Assembly: GCA_013138965.1 (NCBI GenBank)
Contig: WTBT01000001.1
Location: 82,342-146,341 of the forward strand
From: Candidatus Aegiribacteria sp.
GTDB lineage: Bacteria > Fermentibacterota > Fermentibacteria > Fermentibacterales > JCC-6
Length of the DNA: 64,000 nt
Reading direction: 5' to 3'
This document shows, in pieces, positions 16,802 to 25,433 of the stretch. The first letter of the stretch is position 1. Each line of letters starts with the position of its first letter. A program made the position numbers and the translations under genes. A model generated the notes under the pieces. The model was not told where the DNA came from and did no database searches. It saw only the letters and a list, made by a program, of their open reading frames with translations.

Positions 16802-17476
16802 ATGTACACTGAACCGTTTGTAACGCCGGATAATATCGATGATAAACTTTCGGAGTGGCTGGCTCGGATAGAGAAACACACCCATCCCAGGCCGCACCTT
16901 ACACTAAAAGCAGACAAGTGCGCTCTGATCGTTGTGGATATGCTCCATTACTTCGCTGATCCCGGTGGAAGGGTATATCTGCCTTCGACAAGAGCGATCA
17001 TCCCTCGAATAGCCATGCTTCTGAAACACTGGAGAAGGATCGGCGGAACCGTGGTTTATACCAGGCACTGCCACAGCGGTTCTGAGGATCTGGGAATGCT
17101 TGGCAGATTCTTCAGCGATTACATCCGTTGCGGGAAGAAGGAATCCGAGATCATCTCTGATCTATCCCCCCTCCCCGGCGAGAGGGTGTTACGGAAAAAC
17201 ACCTACGATGCATTTTACAATACAGGTCTGGATGAGTTTCTGAGAAGCAGGTCTGTGGAGCAGGTTCTTGTTACCGGGGTGCTGACGCAAATGTGCTGCG
17301 AGACAACGGCAAGATCAGCGTTCGTCAGGGGGTACGAAGTGTACATTCCGGCGGACGCGGTGGCGACAAGCTCGGAGGAACTTCACATCGGCAGCCTCAT
17401 GAACCTCGCAAGCGGCTTCGCGGTTATCACCGATGCTTCATCCATCTGTGGCTACGGATTACAAAACATTGAATGA
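16802..17476 (+). CDS. Isochorismatase-family cysteine hydrolase
   Basis: A 224-residue member of the isochorismatase-like hydrolases (nicotinamidase/ureidoacrylate hydrolase/isochorismatase fold). The catalytic Asp is in ALIVVDMLHYF, the Lys in VLRKNTYDAFYNTGLDEFL, and the nucleophile is in VTGVLTQMCCETTARSAF. The Cys is doubled, CC, where the family usually has one. The substrate cannot be inferred from these residues. It overlaps the flavoprotein gene by up to 44 bases and is the first enzyme of a three-enzyme operon. Confidence 0.88.
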   Translation: MYTEPFVTPDNIDDKLSEWLARIEKHTHPRPHLTLKADKCALIVVDMLHYFADPGGRVYLPSTRAIIPRIAMLLKHWRRIGGTVVYTRHCHSGSEDLGMLGRFFSDYIRCGKKESEIISDLSPLPGERVLRKNTYDAFYNTGLDEFLRSRSVEQVLVTGVLTQMCCETTARSAFVRGYEVYIPADAVATSSEELHIGSLMNLASGFAVITDASSICGYGLQNIE

Positions 17477-18356
17477 CGTAACCGTTATCGGAGCGGGGCC
17501 GGCAGGCTGCGCGGCAGCTGTTCAGTGCAGAAGGCTGGGCCTTGATGTCATTCTGGTTGATACATGCGGAAAAGCGGGGGGGCTCATCCGAGAGGCACGG
17601 CTCATCGAGAACTATCCCGGGCTCGAAAAGCCTGTTGCAGGGCCTGCATTCGCACGAAGGCTGGTTTCCATCGTTTCAGCACACGATCTGAAGGTACGAT
17701 GTTTTCATGCTGACTCGATCGCTCTAAACGAAAATGTCTTTGAGATATACGGAAACGGCGAATGCATCAGATCGCGCTCGGTGATAGTCGCTGCGGGAAC
17801 GGTTCCGAAGGATTTCGGTCTCAAAATTAACGGAGATGTCAGAATACACCGGTCTATCCTAGATCTGCTTTCGCAACCTCCGAAACGAACAATAATAGTT
17901 GGTGGTGGCGAGGCCGCTCTGGACTACGCGCTGAACCTTTCAGATTCAGGATCATCTGTCAGCATGCTTGTCAGAGGCTCCCGCCTCAAGGCCGCAGGCA
18001 AACTCAGGGATAAAATCGAAAGACGCAGTATTGTTACAATCCTTTATAATACCGTTCCCGTATCGGCATCCAGTTTAGAGGGAATTACCCTTCTTGAAGC
18101 TGAGTCATCAGGACGGGAAATAATTCTGGAAGCGGATGCTGTGCTTGCAGCTGTGGGCAGGGAACCCCGGCTGCCTCGGATTATGAATGATTTCGTTCAT
18201 GACCGGGGAAATGTTAGAACATCAATTCATGGATTGTACATTTCAGGAGACGCTTCACTGGGCAGCCTGGGGCAGTCTGCCATAGCATCAGGCCAGGGTA
18301 TTCAGGCAGCGCTATACACATTTGAATTTCTGAAAGCAGGGAACGGCAAATCGTGA
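17433..18356 (+). CDS. Thioredoxin-reductase-like flavoprotein without CxxC
   Basis: An FAD/NAD(P)-binding protein of about 300 residues. VTVIGAGPAGCAAA is the FAD dinucleotide fold, IIVGGGEAALDYA the NAD(P) fold, and GDASLGS near the C-terminus the second FAD contact. In thioredoxin reductases a CxxC lies just before the NADPH fold; here the corresponding stretch reads IHRSILDLLSQPP with no Cys, so it cannot pass electrons through that disulfide. The start is uncertain: ATG 17433 overlaps the hydrolase by 44 bases, while a TTG at 17469 would remove the unneeded N-terminal residues. It may serve as the reductant for the radical SAM partner, which is inference. Confidence 0.85.
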   Translation: MLHPSVATDYKTLNDVTVIGAGPAGCAAAVQCRRLGLDVILVDTCGKAGGLIREARLIENYPGLEKPVAGPAFARRLVSIVSAHDLKVRCFHADSIALNENVFEIYGNGECIRSRSVIVAAGTVPKDFGLKINGDVRIHRSILDLLSQPPKRTIIVGGGEAALDYALNLSDSGSSVSMLVRGSRLKAAGKLRDKIERRSIVTILYNTVPVSASSLEGITLLEAESSGREIILEADAVLAAVGREPRLPRIMNDFVHDRGNVRTSIHGLYISGDASLGSLGQSAIASGQGIQAALYTFEFLKAGNGKS

Positions 18357-19333
18357 AAATCGTAGGACAACGGGGAGAATCAGATCTCGCAACCGTTTAT
18401 ATAGGTGAGCTTTCTGGCGGTGAGCTTATCGAGTTCGTGGAATCGGTGCAGCCTCCCGTACCGCAGAATGAAAAATGGGTTCTCATCGTCTCCACACTCA
18501 AAGGCTGCCCCGTTAATTGCCCCATATGCGACGCCGGGAATTCCTATGCCGGAAAGCTCTCATTCGGGGAAATAATCGGCCAGATAGATTTCATGGTGCG
18601 AAGAAGATACAGTGACGGCAAAGTACCTGTCTCAAAGTTCAAGATTCAATTCGCCAGAATGGGTGACCCCGCTTTCAACCCGGCCGTTCTGGATGTTCTG
18701 CAGGAATTACCTTTCGTTTACGATGCCCCCGGACTATTGCCAAGCATATCAACCATCGCGCCAAGGGGTTGCGATGATTTCTGGGAAAAACTTACGGATA
18801 TTAAGAACAGGCTATACGCCGGCGGCAGATTCCAGATGCAGTTTTCAATCCATACATCGTCCGAGGAAAAAAGACCTGAACTTGTGCCCTGCAATACATG
18901 GAGCTTCAATGAAATGAGCGAATGGGGTGAGGAATTCTTCAGTTCCGGTGACAGGAAAATTTCCCTGAATTTCGCTGCGGTCAGAGGGTATCCGGCGGAT
19001 CCGGCAGTAATCGCCGACTTCTTTTCACCAGAGTGTTTCATGGTTAAGCTTACGCCCGTCAATCCGACACATTCTTCCCGGAGCCGTGGGCTTGAGGGTA
19101 TCATAGACCCTGATCGTCCGGAAACGGCTGATGAACTTGTTAACGGTTTCCAGAATGCAGGATTCGATACTATCCTGAGTATAGGCGAAACAAGGGAAAA
19201 CCGCATAGGTTCAAACTGCGGAATGTACGTTGGGCGTTTATCCAGTAACCGGGAGGAGAAAGCACCGCAAAAACACGCTCTCCAGATGTTGCCCCGTGAG
19301 TTCCCTGATAGATATCGTAGGGAGAGAAACTGA
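18353..19333 (+). CDS. RlmN/Cfr-like radical SAM enzyme
   Basis: A 326-residue radical SAM protein. The cluster motif is GCPVNCPIC (Cx3Cx2C), placed and flanked as in RlmN/Cfr methyltransferases, with a conserved-looking FARMGDPAFNP like their F-MGxGE/P region and LTPVNPTHSS like their LIPxNP. A single Cys in IGSNCGMYVG corresponds in position to the methyl-carrying Cys of RlmN. The N-terminal accessory domain of RlmN is missing. The GTG start overlaps the flavoprotein stop (GTGA). The last 30 residues run antisense into the convergent lipoprotein gene and probably are a late extension. The substrate is unknown; it is unlikely to be the housekeeping RlmN. Confidence 0.82.
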   Translation: MKIVGQRGESDLATVYIGELSGGELIEFVESVQPPVPQNEKWVLIVSTLKGCPVNCPICDAGNSYAGKLSFGEIIGQIDFMVRRRYSDGKVPVSKFKIQFARMGDPAFNPAVLDVLQELPFVYDAPGLLPSISTIAPRGCDDFWEKLTDIKNRLYAGGRFQMQFSIHTSSEEKRPELVPCNTWSFNEMSEWGEEFFSSGDRKISLNFAAVRGYPADPAVIADFFSPECFMVKLTPVNPTHSSRSRGLEGIIDPDRPETADELVNGFQNAGFDTILSIGETRENRIGSNCGMYVGRLSSNREEKAPQKHALQMLPREFPDRYRRERN

Positions 19334-19709
19334 ACCGGTAGGACATATTCCTGCGTGTGAAATCCACGGACCAGACAATCCAGCCGCCATTATCAAAGGG
19401 ACCCCAGGTCAGCGTTGTAATATTGGCATCGTAAAGCTCTTCAAGCTCGTAATGGTACGGCAGCCTCCAGTTACCGCCAATACTTGCAGCCCATATTCTG
19501 GCCTCGTACCAGTCGAAATCCCTGTTCGGGCCGACTATCCACTGCAGACCGGTTACTATATCCGTGATAATATTGTCAGAAGATACCAGGAAGCGGTCAT
19601 AAATACTTATGCGTGAGGTCGAAGGCCTGCAGCCGGGCAGAATAAGCGGAAACAGTGAAAGGATTATTACTGATGTCCTCAGAAATCCTTTGACTGTCAT
19701 TTCATCCAT
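19170..19709 (-). CDS. DUF1566 (Lcl-like) domain lipoprotein
   Basis: A 179-residue protein with a signal peptide ending LILPGC (lipobox). The body is a DUF1566-like domain: DIVTGLQWIVGPNRDFDWYE, then ARIWAASIGGNWRLPYHYEL and WGPFDNGGWIVWS, ending near GERVFAVLS, where the family normally stops. The final 22 residues lie antisense to the radical SAM gene's 3' end, with which it overlaps by 164 bases tail to tail. Either start M1 or M4 is possible. Cell-surface, function unknown. Confidence 0.75.
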   Translation of the reverse strand: MDEMTVKGFLRTSVIILSLFPLILPGCRPSTSRISIYDRFLVSSDNIITDIVTGLQWIVGPNRDFDWYEARIWAASIGGNWRLPYHYELEELYDANITTLTWGPFDNGGWIVWSVDFTRRNMSYRFSFSPYDIYQGTHGATSGERVFAVLSPPGYWINAQRTFRSLNLCGFPLFRLYSG

Positions 19710-19713
19710 TCCT

Positions 19714-19750
19714 TGATAACTTCTGATAACTTCTATGACTGCTTCTATGA
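19714..19750. repeat. Short tandem repeats upstream of DUF1566 lipoprotein
   Basis: TGATAACTTC is repeated perfectly twice in tandem (19714-19733), followed by the partial repeat TTCTATGACTGC TTCTATGAG. It occupies the leader/promoter of the lipoprotein gene and could be an operator or a slippage-prone tract. Confidence 0.5.
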
Positions 19751-19828
19751 GTTAGTATACTTCCGCTCATGCCGCAAGCATAACCCCGATCCGCCTGTAA
19801 GAATTCCTATCGACGGACCTTCATGATA

Positions 19829-21916
19829 TCAGGAATTATTGTTTGCCGCGTACTGAAGGAGGTAGAGATTGTAGTAGATGCCTCTTCTGGCAAGCAGTTC
19901 CTGATGATTGCCCCGCTCAAGGATTCTTCCATCGTCTATGACCAGTATCTGATCAGCCTTCTGTATTGTGCTTAGCCTGTGGGCAACCACGATACTGGTA
20001 CGATTCTTCATAAGCACATCTATGGCGTTCTGTATCAGCTGCTCGGTTGCGGGGTCAACATTGCTGGTGGCTTCATCAAGTACGAGAATCCTCGGGTCGT
20101 GAGCCAGGGCTCTGGCGAAACAGATCAGCTGTTTCTGTCCCGTTGACAGGGTGGCTCCCCTTTCAGCCATTACAGTGTCAAAACCCTCCGGCAGTTTCTC
20201 TATGAAAGGTGTGACCTGAACCATGTCCGCAGCTTTCCGTACCTGTTCTTTTGTAAGGTCCTGTCCCAGTCGTATGTTGTCCTCTATACTCCTGCTGAAG
20301 ATGAAGGCGTCCTGCAGGACTATTGAAATGCTCTCCCTCAGCGTCTTTACAGGCAGATCCCTCAGATCGTTGCCATCCAGGAGTATCCTGCCGGAATCAA
20401 CATCGTAGAATCTGCAGAGAAGGCTGATTATGGACGTCTTTCCCGCTCCCGTGGGGCCAACAATCGCAACACTCTTTCCAGATTCGACCTTGAAACTGAC
20501 ATGACGGAGAACCTTCTTGTCCGCTTCGTAAGAAAAGGTCACGTTATCAAATTCGATGGCGCCTGTCAGAGCGGTATCCCTGGCAGTGGATTTATCGGCT
20601 ATCTCAGGCTCGGTATCGAGTATCTCGAATATCCTCTCCCCCGCGGCCATGGCGCTCTGCATTATGTTGTATTTCTGGCTTATGTCCGCAAGTGGCTGAA
20701 ACATCTGTCTCACGTAACTTATGAAGGCAACAAGTGCGCCTATTGTAAGACCGCCTTTGAGAACGCTGCCTCCACCGTAAACCAGTACAAGAGCGATCCC
20801 GACTGACGCTGTTATCTCGATCAGTGGTCTGAAGATGCCGAAGATAACCATCTGCTTCATGTTAGCTTTGAAATAATTTCTGTTGGTCTCCTGATATTCG
20901 TCTCTCCGTCTTTTTTCCTGCCGGAAAACCTGTACGATCTTAATTCCGCTGAGATCTTCGGACAGACTTGAATTAAGTCCGGCGAGGAATTTCCTCACCG
21001 CCCTGTAAGCACCTCTTGCCTTAACGCGAAAGATCACGGTAACGATTATGAAAACCGGGGTAACGGAGAGGGAAACCAGGGCGAGTCTCCAGTTCAGCAG
21101 AAAGAGGATAATGGCTGTGCCGACGATCAGAATAACATCCTTGACAAGGTTCACAAGGACTGCGGTAAACATTTCGTTGAGGGCTTCGATATCGTTGGTT
21201 ACCCTGGTAACAAGCCTGCCTATGGGGTTCTGAGAATAGAACTTGAGTGACAGCTGCTGTATGTGCTTGAAAAGCTCAGTTCTGACATCGTACATGGATC
21301 TCTGCCCCGCTACCACCAGTGTCATGACATGACCATAGCCGGCCGCAAGGCTTATGATAATCAGTATGCCCAGGAACCATGCAAGCCTGCTTATACCGGC
21401 GATATCATCGCCTCTGACATCAACGATCACCGAAAGAGGTACACTGGAGAGTTCCGTCTCGGGTACAAGCCAGTAACCATCCATTACCTCGCCGGTATGG
21501 CCGTTGAAGCTGTCTCCCGGAAAGAGATAGTACGTCTCTCTTGAGAGGTTGCCTTCCTCCTCCATCTCAACCCGTTCAGCGGGGTCCATCCTGTCGAGCG
21601 CCGCTTTTCGGACCAGTAGAAGTGTGTCTGCTGAAACGGGAATAAAGTCGGTTGTATCCTGTGACGATTCAACAAATTCCGTACATACTGCCACAGGGGC
21701 CGAATATACCTGATAGAGTTTCGCCAGGTAATCATCAATCCCCACTTTTGTCACGTAGGGAATGAGCAGCTCGATTCCGGCGGTGACGACCATGAAGAAC
21801 ATTGCAAGGAAGACCAGGCGCCGATGCGGCCTTACGTAACGGAGCAGTCTCCTGATAAGGACGCGGTCGTACAGCTTCCCTCCAGCAGCATCTTCTACAA
21901 ACGGACTGCCGTGCAT
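19829..21916 (-). CDS. ABC exporter half-transporter, canonical NBD, with extracytoplasmic insertion
   Basis: A 695-residue type IV (MsbA/MdlB-like) exporter. Its NBD has Walker A GPTGAGKT, signature LSTGQKQ (degenerate from LSGGQ), Walker B ILVLDEAT with the catalytic Glu, and the switch His in VVAHRLSTI. Between TM1 (about 34-55) and TM2 (about 178) lies an unusual soluble insertion of over 100 residues (VESSQDTTDFIPVSADTLLL... LFPGDSFNGHTGEVMDGYWL), which would be extracytoplasmic. Half-transporters normally have only a short loop there. The ATG overlaps the stop of the partner gene by one base (TGATG), so the two form a heterodimer. Confidence 0.92.
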   Translation of the reverse strand: MHGSPFVEDAAGGKLYDRVLIRRLLRYVRPHRRLVFLAMFFMVVTAGIELLIPYVTKVGIDDYLAKLYQVYSAPVAVCTEFVESSQDTTDFIPVSADTLLLVRKAALDRMDPAERVEMEEEGNLSRETYYLFPGDSFNGHTGEVMDGYWLVPETELSSVPLSVIVDVRGDDIAGISRLAWFLGILIIISLAAGYGHVMTLVVAGQRSMYDVRTELFKHIQQLSLKFYSQNPIGRLVTRVTNDIEALNEMFTAVLVNLVKDVILIVGTAIILFLLNWRLALVSLSVTPVFIIVTVIFRVKARGAYRAVRKFLAGLNSSLSEDLSGIKIVQVFRQEKRRRDEYQETNRNYFKANMKQMVIFGIFRPLIEITASVGIALVLVYGGGSVLKGGLTIGALVAFISYVRQMFQPLADISQKYNIMQSAMAAGERIFEILDTEPEIADKSTARDTALTGAIEFDNVTFSYEADKKVLRHVSFKVESGKSVAIVGPTGAGKTSIISLLCRFYDVDSGRILLDGNDLRDLPVKTLRESISIVLQDAFIFSRSIEDNIRLGQDLTKEQVRKAADMVQVTPFIEKLPEGFDTVMAERGATLSTGQKQLICFARALAHDPRILVLDEATSNVDPATEQLIQNAIDVLMKNRTSIVVAHRLSTIQKADQILVIDDGRILERGNHQELLARRGIYYNLYLLQYAANNNS

Positions 21917-23718
21917 CAGCCCTCACCCCCTTCATCACTGTCAGGGGTTTCTTCCTTCTTTGCTTCTTCCTCCAGCTGCTGCATTCTGAAAAGCTCAGCA
22001 TAGAATCCGTCATGCTCCACGAGTTCGGTGTGGGTTCCCTGCTCGACTATCCTGCCATCATCCATTACGATGATATTGTCGGCATTCTGTATGGTGCTTA
22101 TCCTGTGGGCGATAAGAATGCTTGTAAGATTGCTTATGTCCTTCTTCAGCCGCTTTAGAATGGCGGCTTCAGTTTCCGTATCGACACTGGAAAGAGCATC
22201 ATCCATAACAAGTATCCTTGGTTTCACAGCAAGCGCCCGGGCAATCGCTACCCTCTGCTTCTGACCCCCCGATAGGGTAACTCCCCTCTCTCCAACAGTT
22301 GTGTCGTACCCGTCGGTAAAGCCCTGGATTTCTTTGTCTATATCAACAACTGAAGATAATTCCTTAATCATTTCGCGGGATATGTCGCAATTACCGAAGG
22401 CAATGTTGTCAGCAATGGACATGGCGAACAGGAATGTCTCCTGGGGAACGTAACCGAACATTCCCCGGATGTTTGACAGTTTCATTTCATGAATATCGAT
22501 CCCACCAAGAAAAACCGTACCTTCGGGAGGGTCGTACAGCCTCATCAGAAGCTCAACAAGCGTAGTCTTGCCCGATCCTGTGCGCCCGACAATGCCAAGG
22601 GTTCCTCCTGCCGGCAGCTGGAAGGATACATCCTTGAGAACCTCTATCTCGGTACCAGAGTAGGTGAAGGAAAGATTTTTCACCAATATTTCAGGCTCGG
22701 GCTCGATATCCTTCGCGCCATCCATGATGTCAGGCAAGGTTGTGAAGATCTTCTGGAGCCTGTCCATACTCGCGGCACCCCTCTGAAGCAGATTGACTAC
22801 CCATCCTATTGCTATCATCGGCCATATAAGCATCATCAGGTAACTGGAAAAGGCAACGAACTCACCAAGCGAGATGATTCCCTTTACAACCATCGAGCCA
22901 CCTGCGCCAAGCAGTATGGCCATGCTTGCCATGGCAAGGGCTCCGATCATCGGCTGGAACATTCCCCATATCCGGGCGAGTCTGACATTCTGCAGGACAC
23001 AGTCCTCAGCCTTCTCAGAGAAGTATCTGTCCTCCGATTGCTCGTCTCCGTAGGCTTTTATGACCCTCACCCCCGAAAGAGATTCCTGGGCTTTCTCTGT
23101 AAGAGTGGAAAAAGCTTTCTGAACAGATTCGAACCTCTTATGAATCAACGCTCCGAACTTCAGCATCATAAAAGCAATAAAAGGAAGGGGTATCATGGTA
23201 AGAAGGGTCAGTTTCCAGTTCATGATAATCATGATAGTGATGCTGGACACCGAAAGAAAAATGGCATCGAACGAGGCTATTGTCGCAATACCGGTGGCCA
23301 TTCGTACGGCACTTATGTCGTTAGTTGCGTGGGCCATGATATCGCCCACCTTGGTGTGGTCGTAATACTGTGGCGACAGTGTCTGAAGATGATCGTAAAG
23401 CTCCTGTCTTATATTCCTGTCGATCCTGTGGCTTGAACCGATGACAAGATATCTCCAGAAGAACCGGAAAATACCCATGATCAGATAAAGTCCGAGTATT
23501 AAAAGTCCCAGTTCAAGCAGAAGCGAACGGGTCGCCATTCCACTGGCCAGACTGTCGATAACCTTCTCGAAAACCTTCGGAACAATGAGCTGCATTGCAT
23601 CCACTATTACGAGTGTGCAAAGCCCCAGACCGATAGCTTTCTTATGTCTTAATACCCTCAGGAACAGAAGCTTCAGGCTGGACTTTTTCATACCCTTTTT
23701 CGGTGACGCTGACTTCAC
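21916..23718 (-). CDS. ABC exporter half-transporter with degenerate Walker B
   Basis: A 600-residue partner of the preceding gene. Six TM segments, coupling helices, Walker A GRTGSGKT, signature LSGGQKQR, and Walker B ILVMDDALSSVD, where the catalytic Glu is replaced by Asp; switch His is LIAHRISTI. In heterodimeric exporters (TM287/288, BmrCD, LmrCD) one ATP site carries exactly this substitution and a weakened signature on the partner, as seen here. The pair thus has one consensus and one degenerate site. Substrate unknown; proximity to a lipoprotein and M16 proteins suggests envelope or peptide export. Confidence 0.92.
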   Translation of the reverse strand: MKSASPKKGMKKSSLKLLFLRVLRHKKAIGLGLCTLVIVDAMQLIVPKVFEKVIDSLASGMATRSLLLELGLLILGLYLIMGIFRFFWRYLVIGSSHRIDRNIRQELYDHLQTLSPQYYDHTKVGDIMAHATNDISAVRMATGIATIASFDAIFLSVSSITIMIIMNWKLTLLTMIPLPFIAFMMLKFGALIHKRFESVQKAFSTLTEKAQESLSGVRVIKAYGDEQSEDRYFSEKAEDCVLQNVRLARIWGMFQPMIGALAMASMAILLGAGGSMVVKGIISLGEFVAFSSYLMMLIWPMIAIGWVVNLLQRGAASMDRLQKIFTTLPDIMDGAKDIEPEPEILVKNLSFTYSGTEIEVLKDVSFQLPAGGTLGIVGRTGSGKTTLVELLMRLYDPPEGTVFLGGIDIHEMKLSNIRGMFGYVPQETFLFAMSIADNIAFGNCDISREMIKELSSVVDIDKEIQGFTDGYDTTVGERGVTLSGGQKQRVAIARALAVKPRILVMDDALSSVDTETEAAILKRLKKDISNLTSILIAHRISTIQNADNIIVMDDGRIVEQGTHTELVEHDGFYAELFRMQQLEEEAKKEETPDSDEGGEG

Positions 23719-23785
23719 AAGTTTCCCTTCAGCTGAAGCGTTCAGAATCTATAGGTTTACCGGTAGATGTTGCCGGCAGGCAGGA

Positions 23786-24115
23786 TCATTCGTAAGCACC
23801 CTCCTCTGATCCTATCATCACGTACTCTATTAACTCGAGTTTCTGGAGTTCCGGATCCAATGACCAGCCCTCATCAGTGGGGATGGCGGTAATAATTAGA
23901 GGAAGGCCGTACTGCGTAACGAGTTCTCGCGCAAGGTCACCCACAAGGGCGAACCGTTCCCCGGTCTCAAAATCTTCAAAGATCACTGTTTCAGAACGGG
24001 TGCCGACAGCCATGACCTGAGTCGATCCTGTATACTGAATATAGCCATCCTGAATACGCTGACTTGTACCGCATGCAGCAATAAGAAGAATGATTAACGC
24101 AATATAATACTTCAT
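23786..24115 (-). CDS. Small lipoprotein
   Basis: A 109-residue protein from MKYYIALIILLIAACGTSQ, with the lipobox LIAAC. The mature part holds VFEDFETGERFALVGDLARE, like small OB- or SH3-type beta domains. Start ATG 24115 follows the M16 gene by 10 bases and has a GGGGAA ahead; the ORF-track extension to 24166 overlaps that gene without a signal sequence. It is at the end of the M16 operon. No function is recognised. Confidence 0.7.
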   Translation of the reverse strand: MKYYIALIILLIAACGTSQRIQDGYIQYTGSTQVMAVGTRSETVIFEDFETGERFALVGDLARELVTQYGLPLIITAIPTDEGWSLDPELQKLELIEYVMIGSEEGAYE

Positions 24116-24125
24116 GGCTATTCCC

Positions 24126-25433
24126 CTAATTGAGTGGCCAGGGCTGCAGCTGATCAAAAGGAACAACTGTTGTGTCAGCGATTATTCCCCATCCTCCGTT
24201 GCCGACCCAGGTTTCGAGCACGACTCTGAGATCCTCAGGAGTCAGTTCCTCAATATTATCAAAAACGGTATAACCATTCCGCCAGTCACCTGTGCTGATT
24301 TCGAAACTGCCCATCATCCAGCATTGAGTATCCTTGCTTGCAGCCCTCATATTTTCCAGTGTTCTGCTCTTCTCAATTGTGCCCCTGACGATATCCACAT
24401 TCATCGGGTTTTCGATGGCATCTACGAGAACTCCGGCCATCAGGGAACAGGCCTGCACGGGTTGTTGAGAGCTGACGTACATGTAACCCCAGTTCTGCTG
24501 GTAACTCGTTGTACCGGAGAATACAGCATATGTCAGACCGTGGTCGGTTCTCAGGACCTGCCAGAGCAGATCATCGACTACGGTCAGAGCTGCCGTGAAT
24601 GGGAGCAGATCCTCATGTCCCTGTGGAGGAGCATTGAATTTGACGACCGCGTAAGCAGTGGGTATCTCTCTGTGCTGCACAACAACAGTATCGAACGGAA
24701 CCTGGAAAGGTTCTACAGCCTCATACTCCTGACCACCTTCGGGTATATCTGCGAAGGCTTCCTCCAGCATTTCTTTCAGTTCTTCAGAACCGGTAGGTCC
24801 GGCATGGGTGATAAGGATGTTGCCGGATCGAATTCTCTCATCAAGCATATCTTTCGCTTCATCTATTGTGAAACCGGCAACTGTTTCCTCTATCCCATCC
24901 GGCACATTTCTGTAAGTGTGTCCCGGCATGAAAGCATCATTTGCCACGAGCCAGATCCAGCTGTCAGGAGTGTAATATTTCTCCTGAAGATCCTGAATGG
25001 AACTTTCACGTACCTGTTCAACTGCCTGTGAGCTGAACTCAGGGTTAAGAAGGCAGTCGCCGAAAGCCAAGAGAAGAGCTGCAAGATCGTCCTTTGCGCA
25101 GCGCAGATGGTATCGGCTGAAATCGTAATTGAAACTGCTGGTCCATTCCGCCTGTGTTCTGTCCATGAGTTCGCGCCAGACAGGTCCTGGATATTCATCT
25201 GAACCCATCATCGCACATTCGAGGGCGAAACGTTCAAGCCCCTGAATGTCTTCCGTCAGGGCTCGGGATCCACCGATCAGGAAAAGAGAAAGACCCTCTA
25301 TATCGTTATTATCAATTGTTCGAGTAATTACCGGGATACCATTAGAAAGGGTGAACTCCTCAACATTCTCCGGTATTGCAGCTAAAGCTGAACCGGCAAG
25401 AACAGTCAGGATAATCGATACGAATATTCTCAT
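24126..25433 (-). CDS. M16 peptidase-like subunit lacking the zinc motif
   Basis: A 435-residue secreted protein with signal peptide MRIFVSIILTVLAGSALA and the two-domain M16 (insulinase-like) fold: EEFTLSNGIPVITRTI at the start and DLQEKYYTPDSWIWLVANDA in the middle. Where HxxEH is expected it has GLERFALECAMMG, so it cannot bind zinc. It overlaps the active-type partner by four bases (ATGA). This is the arrangement of M16B heterodimers (as in SPH2681/2682 or mitochondrial processing peptidase), in which the inactive subunit completes the chamber. Confidence 0.88.
   Translation of the reverse strand: MRIFVSIILTVLAGSALAAIPENVEEFTLSNGIPVITRTIDNNDIEGLSLFLIGGSRALTEDIQGLERFALECAMMGSDEYPGPVWRELMDRTQAEWTSSFNYDFSRYHLRCAKDDLAALLLAFGDCLLNPEFSSQAVEQVRESSIQDLQEKYYTPDSWIWLVANDAFMPGHTYRNVPDGIEETVAGFTIDEAKDMLDERIRSGNILITHAGPTGSEELKEMLEEAFADIPEGGQEYEAVEPFQVPFDTVVVQHREIPTAYAVVKFNAPPQGHEDLLPFTAALTVVDDLLWQVLRTDHGLTYAVFSGTTSYQQNWGYMYVSSQQPVQACSLMAGVLVDAIENPMNVDIVRGTIEKSRTLENMRAASKDTQCWMMGSFEISTGDWRNGYTVFDNIEELTPEDLRVVLETWVGNGGWGIIADTTVVPFDQLQPWPLN

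Noticed and set aside
22489-23436. 315-aa plus-strand ORF
   Set aside because: Antisense to the ABC exporter; no start signal.
24114-25031. 305-aa plus-strand ORF
   Set aside because: Antisense to the M16-like subunit and lacks any motif.
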